From positions 17,383,001 through 17,447,000 of the forward strand of contig JAWQUS010000016.1 in the NCBI GenBank assembly GCA_036365455.1: 64,000 nt of DNA, in the 5' to 3' direction. The stretch's first letter is position 1; the number at the start of each line of letters is the position of its first letter. Below the pieces are notes generated by a model. The model ran no database searches and had not been told where the DNA came from. It saw nothing but the letters and a program-made list of their open reading frames with translations. Positions 34,991 to 46,342 of the stretch are shown here, one piece after another. The position numbers and the translations under genes were made by a program. The DNA comes from Macrosoma leucophasiata. Taxonomy: Eukaryota > Arthropoda > Insecta > Lepidoptera > Hedylidae.

Positions 34991-36888
34991 GGCTGGCAAC
35001 ATTGAATACAGACAACAAAAAATATACACAGACCGCACAATTATAGCACCTATATATTTCACCAAGCCACGCATTTCGCTTACGCTAGTTGAATTAGGCT
35101 ATGACGTAATTGCGTTATCTTTCCACACTGAATGTAACATTCTCCTGAGGAAAGCCCAAAATAAATCCATTTCTATAATCAGTACTAACGTCGATCGTAT
35201 CCAACGTTTATCCAAGCGGATCTCGTTCCAAGAGACAGACTATCCCGTACCACTCCTAATAGTTGGTATAAATCAAAAGATTGCAATCTCGGCAGCACCC
35301 CTGGGATGAGAGCGAGACGGCACGATTGAATAGCATAGATTTAAATGGGTGGGTCAGATAAGGATAGCTATAGATCCCACCGCACCGACCTCGATCGCAC
35401 GACGGCTCGCAGGGACGTCACAATTCGATTACAGCTCAATAAAGTTAAAGTGACTTGTTTGCGTCTGTAAAGTGGATTTTTTTCCTCCTCTCGATTTCTC
35501 TATTTTCTTTTCGTTCGCATGATCTTGACTGATATTTATAAATGTGGTGAAAATGTCTGATGTTGCGTCCTTTTTTCTGCAATAGGTAGGTTTTGTTACT
35601 ACATTAAAATTAATGTAAGCCTGCGATTATTCTTATTATTACTTTTATTTATATATTTTCTCATATGTATACTCATCGGGAACTGTGCATCAATCTAAAG
35701 TAAAAGAAGTATAAAAGAAGGTTTACATACAACATTTAATCATATAGCCACGTCTATATCCAACAAGATGTAATCAAGTTTCAAAGTATCACCAGGGTTA
35801 CGAACGTTAAAAGCCCATTCTTTACCAAAAGTAGCATATTCTAATCTAATTTCATCCCTGCCAGACGTAAGTTACGAAAACGGCTGGTCCGCTCTACGGT
35901 AAGCGAGGAAGTATCGACTTCATTTTAAAATTCATAGCATAAAATTTACATTTATATGCCAATTTCATTCCCTAACAGGGCGTCGGCGGTCGCACGCACA
36001 CATCAGTATTCTGCACACATCCGGCGTTGGGTACAACCCCAAAAAAAATAGAAAATCGCGCAACATTCTACGCTCGACTGAGAAGAAAAAGAAAAAGCGC
36101 GGCGGTTTAAATATGGCACACTAAATGGAACGCTTAGGCGACAAAATGCGGATAGAATATAAAATTTAAGGACACACCTCCGTCCTTATCTCTCGCGGGT
36201 TTTAAATGTTTTTTTCTCTCGCTCTCCGCGGCACGCTATCAAACATGAGCCGACTTTACCGCCCTGGGCTTAGCGGTAAAAGATAGACACGAAGCTCGTT
36301 CTTAGGGCTGTTCCTGGAGCTTTAAATTATTTAAAAAATTATGAAAAATTTCACCTAACTACTAATTATAGAACCTGACTGTTAACTTACATGAGCTGTT
36401 AACTAACAAAGTGAAATGATCTAAAATATAAAAGTTAAGGTAATAAACAAAATTAATCTGTCAGTAGCATGTCTTTAGCTTTTAATATTATGTAGAGTTA
36501 TAATAATAATAAGCTTATAATTGACATTAACTTTTCATAAAGACTTCTCCGACAACCCTACAGAAAGAACTTGTCGCCACGTCAGTAGTATCGCGTGAAA
36601 TTTATACCTGTCTCTATCACACTTACGTTCCAATATCAATTTGTATTTCTTGGTAACAAAAGAGGCAACTATTGTTGAACACAGCACGTTATTTGACATA
36701 AATATGCAGATGTTACTACAGCGGTGCAGCGCTTTGGTTTTGTTTATTTTTATTTATTAGAGATACGAGATAGTAAATTCAACATGCGATGTGTATTAAA
36801 CATGACTGAAGGGTATTTTATACCTAAGTAGTTTAGTTCTAACATGCAATAAGATTACAGGTAGCGTGCACTCTCTCCTGCTTCTCTC
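34991..36888. other. Low-repeat intronic stretch
   Basis: Contains blocks of mixed composition (about 35080-35470, 35960-36130 and 36160-36310) that recur nowhere else in the window. No frame is supported. Candidate cis-regulatory DNA by position only. Confidence 0.35.
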
Positions 36889-36900
36889 TAATTTATAAGT

Positions 36901-37002
36901 TCATCATCATCATATCAGCCATAGGACGTCCACTGCTAAACATAGGCCTTCCCCTAATGACCTCCATGCCGACCGATCGGAAGCGACGTGCATCCAGCGG
37001 GA
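36901..37002 (-). mobile_element. 5'-truncated RTE-type LINE 3' end
   Basis: About 100 bases encoding (minus strand) the terminal Trp-Arg-Ser/Val-Gln-Gln-type tail and ending in ATGATGATGA. An imperfect 10-bp duplication flanks it: AATTTATAAG at 36890-36899 and AATTTATTAG at 37004-37013. Confidence 0.65.
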
Positions 37003-37109
37003 AAATTTATTAGTTGTGACTCCGTAATTTAATCAGACTAAATCAAAGTTTTCTAATTAAAAAAAAAATTGTATGTCTAAACATTTAAAAATATCTTTAC
37101 ACCACTATT

Positions 37110-37325
37110 TTTCAAAGGGGTAGGCAGAGATAAGCAGGTATGCTACCTTTTTTCTCATACGATAGGCAACGAGCATATTGACATTACAAGGCACATTACC
37201 AAACTCGAGGATGCCACTGCAAAACGTCCGAAAATTGAAATTTTCTAATTTTCCAAAAGCACTTATCCCCGGCCCGGGATTTGAAGCTAGGATCCCATCG
37301 TAGCAGCAATACCACTAGACTTGTG
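37110..37325 (-). repeat. tRNA-derived SINE
   Basis: On the minus strand AGTCTAGTGGTATTGCTGC (box A) and GCTTCAAATCCCGG (box B) are followed by a body ending near GGGGTAGGCAGAG at 37120. This matches the common lepidopteran SINE layout. Confidence 0.6.
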
Positions 37326-38052
37326 AGCAATTAAGTTTCTTAGGATAGAATTAAACTAAGATAGACTTAGGTATGTAAACATCAATTATATTGGTAAAAA
37401 TACAATATAATAAATTTAATTTAATCTGACTAAAAAAAGCAACCCACATAGGTACCTACAAGATATAAGGTATAAACCTAAGGTTACAACGAAATACATA
37501 TATACCTACCATAGTTGCTAACGAGCAGAATTCAGGGGAAAATCACAAAATAAACAAGAGGATTCTCCCCTCTCGAAGGGAGAGACCTACAAAGTCAATG
37601 CATCTATGAGAGCTTCTTATTTACACCGCTCAACTTAGGGGAAAATGCGTCAATGGACACAATACGATTTCCACAAATGGTTTTTGTATGATTTTTGTTA
37701 CGTTGTGGGTTCTTTTAAGTAGGCAATTCACTGGGGAACGAATGTTCCTTTTTTGTTGCGGTTGAAATTAGGGATCTTGGTATTGTAAATAACTTTCCAC
37801 GTGATTTGCTTTTTCGATTTATCTGATTTTGTTTTGGTATATATTACTTGTACAGAGGATGTGTTTAACTTGAAGTTTTAATTGTGCTTGACTTTAATGT
37901 TAAAAGGATGATAACGAAAAGGTAAATTCTTGGGGTAAAACCTAACTTAGGTGTAACTTAAAAAATATTACAGCTGTAGCTATTTTCAGATACATATTGC
38001 ATACACGTTGCTGCTGAAATATTAGGGATTGCTGATATTTTGTTATTACAGA
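37326..38052. other. AT-rich intronic sequence, nothing recognised
   Basis: No supported frame or repeat. Confidence 0.4.
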
Positions 38053-38354
38053 TTTTTTTTTACGTAATGGAAGTGTGTCAAATAAGCATTCAGTTCACAT
38101 TGATGTTAAGTGATGACTGCAGCCTATAGACACCCACACAAAGACCAAGATCAAAATGCAGATAACGCATCTGCCACCACGCATAACCACTCGTGAGGCC
38201 TAAGGTGTTATGCCTCTGTACCGGAAATTACATGGCCGTACATTACCACCTGACTGGAACACGATAGTGCACACTACCATTTAGCGGCAAGTATATTAGG
38301 TAATGCGGTGGTGGCTACGCCCGCAAGCTCCGTCACTAGAGCTCTACCACCAGT
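38053..38354 (-). repeat. Family R copy
   Basis: Full length from the T-run to CTCTACCACCAGT, with a short internal insertion near 38160-38180. Confidence 0.8.
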
Positions 38355-38476
38355 AAGGTACATGAGTGCATATTCATAGTTAAAATGTATTTAATTATGA
38401 ATTGACTATCTAAATATATGATTTATCATATGTAATTACAACGTATCGTTTATTTTATTTTTTTTCTACCTTGCGT

Positions 38477-38536
38477 TGTAGTCATCACTTAACATCAATG
38501 TGAACTGCATGCTTCCCACTTTCTTAACATAAAAAA
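38477..38536 (+). repeat. Family R 3' stub
   Basis: Only the last 60 bases (GTAGTCATCACTTAACATC to TTAACATAAAAAA), in opposite orientation to the adjacent copy. Confidence 0.7.
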
Positions 38537-38639
38537 TAGACGTCAAATGCCGTATAATATCCTATAATGATACATCAATCCATAATTTGTAAGCCTTTAA
38601 CGAAACCACACTGACCACAACCTCGTTTGCTATAAACAC

Positions 38640-38900
38640 TTATATCAACCGCAATTCCTTCAAAGCAGGGCCAGTAAGATGTCAATAGTCCCCCAGGAGT
38701 TGGGTATTAATGACCCACCCTCCCGGGGAGTGCGGGTGGGGGTGGGGGAGGCTATACATGCTCATTAAGCCGGCAACAAGCCACCGATGCCCATTACAGC
38801 CCGGCCGTTCCGATTCTATTCCGTAATCAATGTATTTCGATTAGTGAAATGAAAGTTGGGGCTTTAATTAAAAAGTTTGGCTTATGTACTATTAAACTGG
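38640..38900. other. GC-rich unique intronic island
   Basis: Holds CCCTCCCGGGGAGTGCGGGTGGGGGTGG and a low-repeat stretch with ATTA cores. It differs sharply in composition from its AT-rich surroundings. Possible enhancer; inference only. Confidence 0.35.
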
Positions 38901-39050
38901 CTTCGGGAAGTTTTTATGGTTCGTTGAAGTTTGGTATATAAAATGTTTCGTTTATGGCTTCTGTTCTAGATGTTGGTAATGTGTAGGTAAAGCTCGTTCT
39001 AGGTTTTAATTTGATACATGATATGGTTTCAAGTCTCATTATTTATGCCA

Positions 39051-39353
39051 TAAAGTGGCAAACATGCATACAGTTCTGCTGCAAGCATATAGGCATACAG
39101 TTCTGTTGCAAGCAGTAAATATTTTTAAAAATAATGTAGTTTCGTTGCCTCTCCTGACGCTTAAGTTATAATGCCTCTGTGCCGGAGATTACAGGGCCGT
39201 ATATTACCACCTGATCGGAATACTACCATTTAGCGGCAAGTAGAATAGGTAATGCGGTGGTGCCTACGCTTACGAGCTCCGTCACTTGAGATGATATAAT
39301 AAAATAAAATATATTTTACTGGTGGTATAGCCACCAGTAAAATATATTTTATT
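39051..39353 (-). repeat. Family R copy followed by a perfect 23-bp-arm palindrome
   Basis: A diverged copy lies at 39051-39288. At 39303-39325 and 39331-39353 there are perfect 23-bp inverted arms around a 5-base loop. The arm centre is the family R 5' end (ACTGGTGG) placed head to head. Confidence 0.75.
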
Positions 39354-39892
39354 ATCTAGTAAATAAACTTGTAAATTTGCATTTGGTTAGGTATAACATT
39401 CATTATCTAAATATACATGCTCCAATTGTAATTATTGTTTTACCGCAAAATAATTTGTTTAGATAGCTATTTTAATAATTCAACTTTTATTTTCTTGTTA
39501 AATGAGTGTAAAAGTATGATGTAGCAAAACATATGTAGATAAATAGAATGAATGAACATGCATGAAAACGCGCGGTATTGTTGACGTCGAGCTTTCGCCT
39601 CCATACTTCGCCGCTGGCTCCATCTGTATTATTATTCCATCACCAATATTTATTCTTTTAAAAGTTTATTGAAGTGAAACTTTTTAGCGACACCCTGCAC
39701 ATTTTGTGTTGGATAAAAAACGTTAAACTCGCGTCAGAACACCTGACCCTGGTCTAAAATGCGTAAGACGGACACTTAAACAGAGTTGCGTCCGCCTACT
39801 TTTTGGGGACGCAATGACATTGTGTCATTGTAGTGATGGTAGTAGTGATAAAAAAACGTTGCACAACGTTAATATTCAAGTTCTCACTTCTG

Positions 39893-40844
39893 TTTTTTTT
39901 TATTGTATGTCATCGCTATTACGCATATTGCCAGTATCAAGTACAACGATATTTCGTATTCGTAATAAGCAGCGTAAAAGTCACAGTCAGTCAGTCAATT
40001 TATCAGTCAGTCAGTCAGAGTCACAGTCAGTAATTTAATTAAAGCGAACAGAACATTTAAAATGAAGTTTTGGAGGCAACCTAGGTATAATATGTAAGTT
40101 GGAGGTTTTGGCGGGCACCTTGAAAGAGACGTATGGTGCTCTTATTTTATTTCAATTTCTTGGTGTATTTTTAAGTTATATTGAATAAAGGTGGTGGCAT
40201 TTTGATATGTTCTTAGGTTGGTGGCATTTTGTTTGATATAGGTTTATTACAGTGCCCGTGTATAGTGAAATAGAATAACAGTGCAAAAACACGACCTTTC
40301 AGGTTGCCTCCAAACTTCATTGTAAATGTTCTGGTAAAGTAGCCATCGCTTTACTCGAATAACTTGACTGTAACTCACTTGACTGACATATTATCTTTGA
40401 TAACTTACATACTTGATACTTACATATTATACTTGATGACTATATTATACTAACTTTTACGCTGCCTAAATAAATACGAAATATCGTTTTACTTGACACT
40501 GGCAATATGCGAAATAGCGATGCCATAAACACAAAAAAATAAATAAAATATGTAAGTATCAAGTATATAAGTTATCAAGTATAATATGTCAGTTAAGTGA
40601 GTTACAATCAAGTTATTCGAGTAAAGCGATGGCTACTTTACCAGAACATTTACAATGAAGTTTTGGAGGCAACCTGAAAGGTCGTGTTTTCGCACTGTTA
40701 TTCTATTTCACTATACACGGGAACTGTAATAAACCTGTATCAAACAAAATGCCACCAACTTTATTCAATATAACTTAAAAATACACCAAGAAAATGAAAT
40801 AAAATAAGAGCATCATACGCCTCTTTCAAGGTTCCCGCTAAAAC
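39893..40844 (-). mobile_element. Composite foldback retroposon with 11-bp target-site duplication
   Basis: The block is bounded by TCTCACTTCTG at 39882-39892 and 40845-40855. In the minus sense it starts GTTTTAGCGGGAACC and ends in an A8 tail (plus-strand T-run at 39893). Inside are two inverted arms of about 300-320 bp (40106-40425 and 40545-40844), roughly 95% alike by eye, around a roughly 120-bp spacer. A third, partial unit at 39893-40080 repeats the spacer (GCATATTGCCAGT segment) inverted and adds a (CAGT)n tract. Related single units are at 54525 and 7132. No coding capacity. Confidence 0.85.
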
Positions 40845-40855
40845 TCTCACTTCTG

Positions 40856-41613
40856 GCTGTACTTTCGGAGTGCAACCCGTTGTTTTTTTTTTTAATGCTA
40901 CGATTTAAAATATTTCAGCCATATTTTTTTATACTTCGATTTTAAATATTTCAGTCATCTTATTAAGTATATTGTTCGAATAGAAAAGCTCTAAAAAGCT
41001 AAGATAAAGTTTTATAATCGAATAGTGCATCTGACATATTGGATCTCACGATGGTGGTTTTGATGCTGTTACCTATTACTAACAACGATAATAACTATAT
41101 CGTCTTTGCGTATGGTGTTATAGTGATCTAGCGATTACGTGGCTGAGGGTAATAATCCAATTATATTATAACCATAGAGATTATATCATGCTCCATTAAA
41201 TTAGGGCCAATTATAATAATAATATACTTCCTTATTACATTTTGTATTAGTTTAAAACGTTGAAATTTTATATTATGTCTTGTATAGAAAAACTAAAGCA
41301 CTATATTTGCTACGCTACGCAGATTTTAATTAGATAATATAATTTAAAAAAATTAAACTCTACATATTCTAAAAAAATATTATAATCAGATATCTATTTA
41401 CTTGTATTAACTTACCTTCAAAATTCGAACTATTTCAAATAACAATTTCTTTTAATAAGTAAAATGTATGTTTTGCTAAGGAAGATCAGAGATAATAATT
41501 TTGTAAAATAAAAAAATAATGTTGTTGGTTATATAGATATTTTGGGACTGAAAACGTGCAGTTTACCAAATTATAAAAATATATGATTCTATTTTTTATA
41601 TTTAATTCAATTG
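40856..41613. other. AT-rich intronic sequence, nothing recognised
   Basis: No supported frame or repeat. Confidence 0.4.
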
Positions 41614-41679
41614 ATTTCGATGGTTTTCGAACCAATAAAACTTAACTTAAAGGTTTATTGGTTCGAAAACCATCGAAAT
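41614..41679. repeat. Perfect hairpin, 26-bp arms
   Basis: Arms at 41614-41639 and 41654-41679 are exactly inverse (ATTTCGATGGTTTTCGAACC...) with a 14-base loop. It lies 34 bases from the mariner end. Confidence 0.9.
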
Positions 41680-41713
41680 GTCAATCTATGTAGGTAATAG
41701 TAGGTATATAATA

Positions 41714-42993
41714 GGCTGGGGAAAAAGTCTTTTCGCATTATAGTATGTATGAACTTGTAATAAAATCTCTTTGGTTGTAGTATTTGTATCTGGCTGGTTT
41801 TGGTATCATTGAAAGTTAAAATTTTTAAGAACATAATTCCAAATTCAAATTCGGCAAATGTGTGATTTTCATTTGTTTTTCGTACTGTCAAGATGAGTGA
41901 ATCTAATGAAGAAATTCGATACATTTAAAAATTTTACTACAACAAAATGTAAAAATGCAACGCAAGCAGCGAAAAAAAATTGCGATGTTTATGGACCTAG
42001 TGCAGTGTCTGTGAGAGTAGCACAAATTTGGTTTAAGCGTTTTCAATCCGGAAATTTTGATGTCAAAGATACACCTCGCTCTGGTCGCCCTATTACGGAT
42101 AAAATGGATGCCATTTTTGAAAAAGTGGAGCAAGATCGACATATCAGTAGTTACGACGTAGCTGAAGAACTGAGAATTGATCACAAAACAGTTTTGGAGC
42201 ATTTGAAAAAAGCTGGGTACAAAAAAAAGCTCGATATTTGGGTACCTCACGAGCTCACTGAAAGAAACCTAATGAACCGTGTAGTCATTTGTGATTCTTT
42301 ATTACGACGTGATGAAACCGAATCATTTTTGAAGAAGCTGATAACTGGTGATGAAAAGTGGATCACGTACGACAAGAACGTGCGAAAAAGGTCGTGGTCA
42401 AAGGCCGGTCAGGCTTCACAGACTGTAACGAAACCCGGGTTAACTCGCAATAAGGTGATGTTGTGTGTGTGGTGGGATTGGAAGGGCATTATTCATTATG
42501 AGCTATTACCACCAGGCAGGACTATCGATTCTGAACTCTACTGCGAAGAACTGATGAGATTAAAGCAAGAAGTTGAGAGAAAGCGGCCGGAATTGATCAA
42601 CAGAAGGGGTGTGGTGTTTCATCATGATAACGCTAGACCTCGCACATCTATAGCCACTCAGCAAAAATTAAGAGAGTTTGGCTGGGAGGTGTTAATGCAT
42701 CCGCCGTATAGTCCTGACCTTGCACCTACAGATTTCCACCTGTTTCGGTCTCTTCAGAATTCTTTATGCAATGTTAGGTTAACATCACGAGAGGACTGCC
42801 AAATCCACTTGTCGCGGTATTTTGATGAGAAGTCCCAAAATTTTTATAGCAATGGGATCATGTCCCTACCTACAAGATGGCAAAAGGTTATCGAACAAAA
42901 TGGTACATACATACTTTAGTTAAATTTAAATAAACTATATTAAAAAATGTTTTGAATTATCTTAAAAAATGCGAAGAAACTTTTTCCCCAACC
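41714..42993 (+). mobile_element. mariner transposon, copy 1
   Basis: 1,280 bp with terminal inverted repeats (GGCTGGGGAAAAAGTCTTTT and AAACTTTTTCCCCAACC), flanked by TA on both sides. Length, termini and the DD34D transposase are those of a mariner element. It sits in the large unc-4 intron, same strand as the gene. Confidence 0.95.
41893..42919 (+). pseudogene. mariner transposase, copy 1 (N-terminus broken)
   Basis: Cut-and-paste transposase of about 340 residues. The expected start (ATG at 41893) runs into a TAA after 11 codons and the frame shifts by one base before the Asn-Ala-Thr-Gln helix. From there the frame is open to the end. Two helix-turn-helix regions lie in the N-terminal 110 residues. 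The catalytic D,D34D triad is intact in the motifs TGDEKW, HHDNARP and YSPDLAP. The C-terminus is full length. Homology and frame comparison with copy 2 show that the break is local. Probably inactive because the DNA-binding N-terminus cannot be made from the normal start. Confidence 0.88.
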
Positions 42994-42995
42994 TA

Positions 42996-44495
42996 ATATA
43001 TAGGTACCTCATTACATTTTCATCATACCTACTATCGAAAAATTTAGCTTGATCATGATTTTAAAAACACGTGTTTTATATTCAAGGGTAAAGACACCCA
43101 ATTCTTCCAAAGTCAAAATGAGATCACTATTTACATAACATAATAGGTGAGCATATAGCTATAACAGACAAACCTGCTCCAATTTAATCAATTGATTTTA
43201 AATCTAAATTGATAATGGAAAAAGAACCACTACGACAAAGCATACTTTTCATGTGAATATGCGTGTCATTAAATAGAAACAGAGTTCATAATTTAGGCTA
43301 TTGTCGATTGATAATAGCCACTATTGTTCCATAGGTAATTGCGCAGTTGAATGTTATTGTTTTCTGATGTAGCATAACTACACGTGAGTCTCTTGTTTTT
43401 ATAAATATAACATTAGGTAGATCTTAGATAGATTAGGCACGGTCTTAAATAAATTTATTGAGATTTTTAAAGTCATACTAAAAAAAATATCAGTGGAATC
43501 TTCGTATAAATGTTTGAGTACTTCTTTGTAGGTACTATTATTTTTATCTTTTTCAATAATTCCTAATTAAGCTTATATCAGACTGAGCAGTAATAAAAGA
43601 ATCGTCAAACAGTTGAGCTTATTAGCTGTTATTATTTTTACGTTAAGGTTTTAAAAATCGACGAACGCTGGCTGCACGCACGAAAAAGTGTCCGTTCCGC
43701 CTAAGCCGAGCGCGTTGTCATCACACTAGGAGGCACTATTGTGTGTCCTCTGGTCAAACACAATTCTTTTCAAACTCCTTAACATGCTCCAGTTATTTAA
43801 ATAATATGTTGATGACAGTGACGCGCGGTAAGACTCGAACGAGTTTATGTTGCGCCTTACTGTTATTGTATTCACCTAATTATTGTATGTTTTTAAATAA
43901 ATAAAAAAAATAATGCTACCTCATATTAAGAGAAGCCAGAGTGAAAAAAAATCGTTGGCTTTTAGCCAGAATTGAAACTTAATTACGATTTACATTCATG
44001 CCACATTAAAGCATACGTAACGACCTCGAAAGTTTATGCTCTTTGTATAAAGTGTTTCACTAAAACTGATTTAAAGATATCAGAATTATTAAGTTGATTT
44101 TCTCGAGCTCATCATTCGCTGCCATATTACATTTCAAATAGTCCTAAGAATTGTTTGTTAACAAAAAACTGTAGTGAGTACCGGTTCGAAACATTTTGTA
44201 GACGTTTGTGGTAAAAGCTCTTTATTTATGAAAATATCTTCTATCAGGATGTTCACGGATTTCTCTCGCAGTATGTTAAATTAAAATAATTTTTTAAATC
44301 AACCCAATGTTTCTGTTGCTTTTTGCTTTTAAAGCCTGGGACCATACTATCGACGATATAACTGTATGGTCTATGGACTATCTAATTAACTGTATGAAAC
44401 TGAGCACTTCTAAATAAACTTTAAGAGAGCCATCTAAAACTTATTACATGTCCAATAATATTCAAAGTAAAAAATATACCTACTTATTTTGTATC
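42996..44495. other. AT-rich intronic sequence, nothing recognised
   Basis: No supported frame. A short less AT-rich block lies at 43660-43870. Confidence 0.4.
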
Positions 44496-44781
44496 TTTTT
44501 TTTTATGTTCTGGAAGTGGCAAACAAGCATGCAGTTCACATTGATGTTAAGTGATGTCTGCAGCCTATAGACACCCACATGAAGACCAAGGCCAAAATGC
44601 AGATGCGTCACCACTCCTGAGGCCTAAGGTGTTATGCCTCTATGCCGGAAATTACAGGGCCGTACATTACCACCTGACCGGAACACGATAGTGCTGAACA
44701 CTACCATTTAGCGGCAAGTAAATTAGGTAATGCGGTGGTGCCTACGCCCGCGAGCTCCGTCACTGGAGCTCTACCGCCAGT
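44496..44781 (-). repeat. Family R copy
   Basis: Full-length, near-consensus copy from the T-run to GGAGCTCTACCGCCAGT. Confidence 0.85.
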
Positions 44782-45044
44782 AAAAATCTGTAAACAGAAC
44801 CCCAAAGTCCCGTTTATATGAAGCAATTTTAATTATTTTCAGCAGTGTCCGCATAAAGGGCGTTATGTATAATTTTATTAAATTAATCCAAATTAATCCG
44901 GGAAAGAGGCCATCGTTAAATACATGTTTCGCCATAAAATGAGACGAGTTGCCCGTTAAATAACCACAGCATATGTTCGACAGCGACACAACGGGACGGT
45001 CGTTTTTTTTATTCGGAAGGGATCTTCATAAATGATACTTAACG

Positions 45045-45391
45045 TAAGGGATGAGCGATAATTATTGATATTTGTGAAATATCGATAAGAAGGTGAAAAA
45101 TATCGATTTTTTAATATATCGATAATCGATAGTTCTATCACGGCATGTAACTATGAAACAACCAGATATTGTTATAGTTTTTATAATTGGGCGTCTAAAA
45201 TAGTGAAATGTATTTATTTTCCAATAGTTCTATTATATTTTCTTTTCCTTCTAGTCTATTATTTACCTACATTTGCTTATGATTTGCTATCTAGCGTACC
45301 TTAAACTTGTCAATAAACTATCGATAATATCCATATATTCATATTAAGTAATCGATCAATATCGATATTTTAAAAATATCGCACATCCCTA
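45045..45391. mobile_element. hAT-like MITE rich in TATCGATA words
   Basis: Ends are inverted (TAAGGGATGAGCGATA and TATCGCACATCCCTA). It is flanked by an 8-bp duplication with one mismatch, ACTTAACG at 45037-45044 and ACTTAACT at 45392-45399. Eight-base duplications are typical of hAT elements. The interior carries many TATCGAT words. Confidence 0.65.
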
Positions 45392-45871
45392 ACTTAACTT
45401 ATCTCCTTAAAAATTTAATATCAAGTCAAACATACTTCGATTTAAATTGAACCTTGACGTTAAGGTTATTAATTATGAGAAGTATGAGAACGAACTTAAT
45501 TGAATCATTATTTATAATTGCAATTTGTTTTAAATGGACAGGAAGCTGTTGTTTTAAAGATTTATATATCAGAGTTCCCTTCGAAGTGTTAATAACTTAA
45601 TTAGATGTGTGAAGATTACGAACCTTATAAAATTACATACGACGATTTTTTTTAAACTGAAAATAATTTAATTTTTCTTTCTGGATGCTCATGAATCAAA
45701 TTGAACTTCCACACACTATAATTTTATACGTTTTAGAGAAAGGATCCTTTACTATAACTACTAGGTAGGTAGCTAGAGAAGCTGCCTCGATATAATTAAA
45801 TATGTAATCAAAACCGACCTCAAAAGCATACATACATAAGCGGACTTACAGGGGTCTCCCTAAAAAGGCTA

Positions 45872-46339
45872 TTACACGACACGGTATTCAGGGTCCGACA
45901 GAAAGAGTCGCCACGCCTCGCGCCGAGTGCCGCTTATTACACTATCCGGTCGACAGGGCCCTAACCACAGTATTTGTATCTACATATACTGCGCCCTAAC
46001 TCAGTCACAGTACAAATATGAACAGCATGGAAACCACGTACAAAACGTTGACACGGCGCAATCACACAAACATGCGCATCAACAAGGCCCCTAAGCGGTT
46101 CTCGCGGTACTGCAGAACCGAGTCACTCGCTACTCGAGCGTCGATGCGCATGTTTGTGTGAGTGTGCCGTTTTGAACGTTTTGTACGTAGTTTCCATACT
46201 GTTCATATTTGTACTGTGTGTAGTTAGGGCGTTAGGCTGGCCGGGCCGCTCCGGTTGCCCTAGTTAGGGTCCTAACTCCCTAAATATTATAACACTACCC
46301 TGACCCTTGCTATCGTACCCTGAATACCGTGCCGTGTAA
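45872..46339. mobile_element. TA-flanked palindromic MITE hosting a nested MITE
   Basis: Terminal inverted repeats TTACACGRCACGGTATTCAGG at both ends, bordered by TA (45870-45871 and 46340-46341). The arms continue with CCCTAAC-containing segments. The second copy of another MITE lies inside it at 46006-46218. Confidence 0.75.
46006..46218. mobile_element. Palindromic MITE, second copy (core inverted)
   Basis: Same arms as 28539-28751, but the roughly 55-bp core is in the opposite orientation relative to the arms' order. No clean direct duplication is seen next to it. Confidence 0.8.
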
Positions 46340-46342
46340 TAA

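Noticed and set aside
39985..40030. Regularly spaced CAGTCAGT units, CRISPR-like at first glance
   Set aside because: A simple (CAGT)n microsatellite inside a retroposon in a eukaryotic genome; no spacers.
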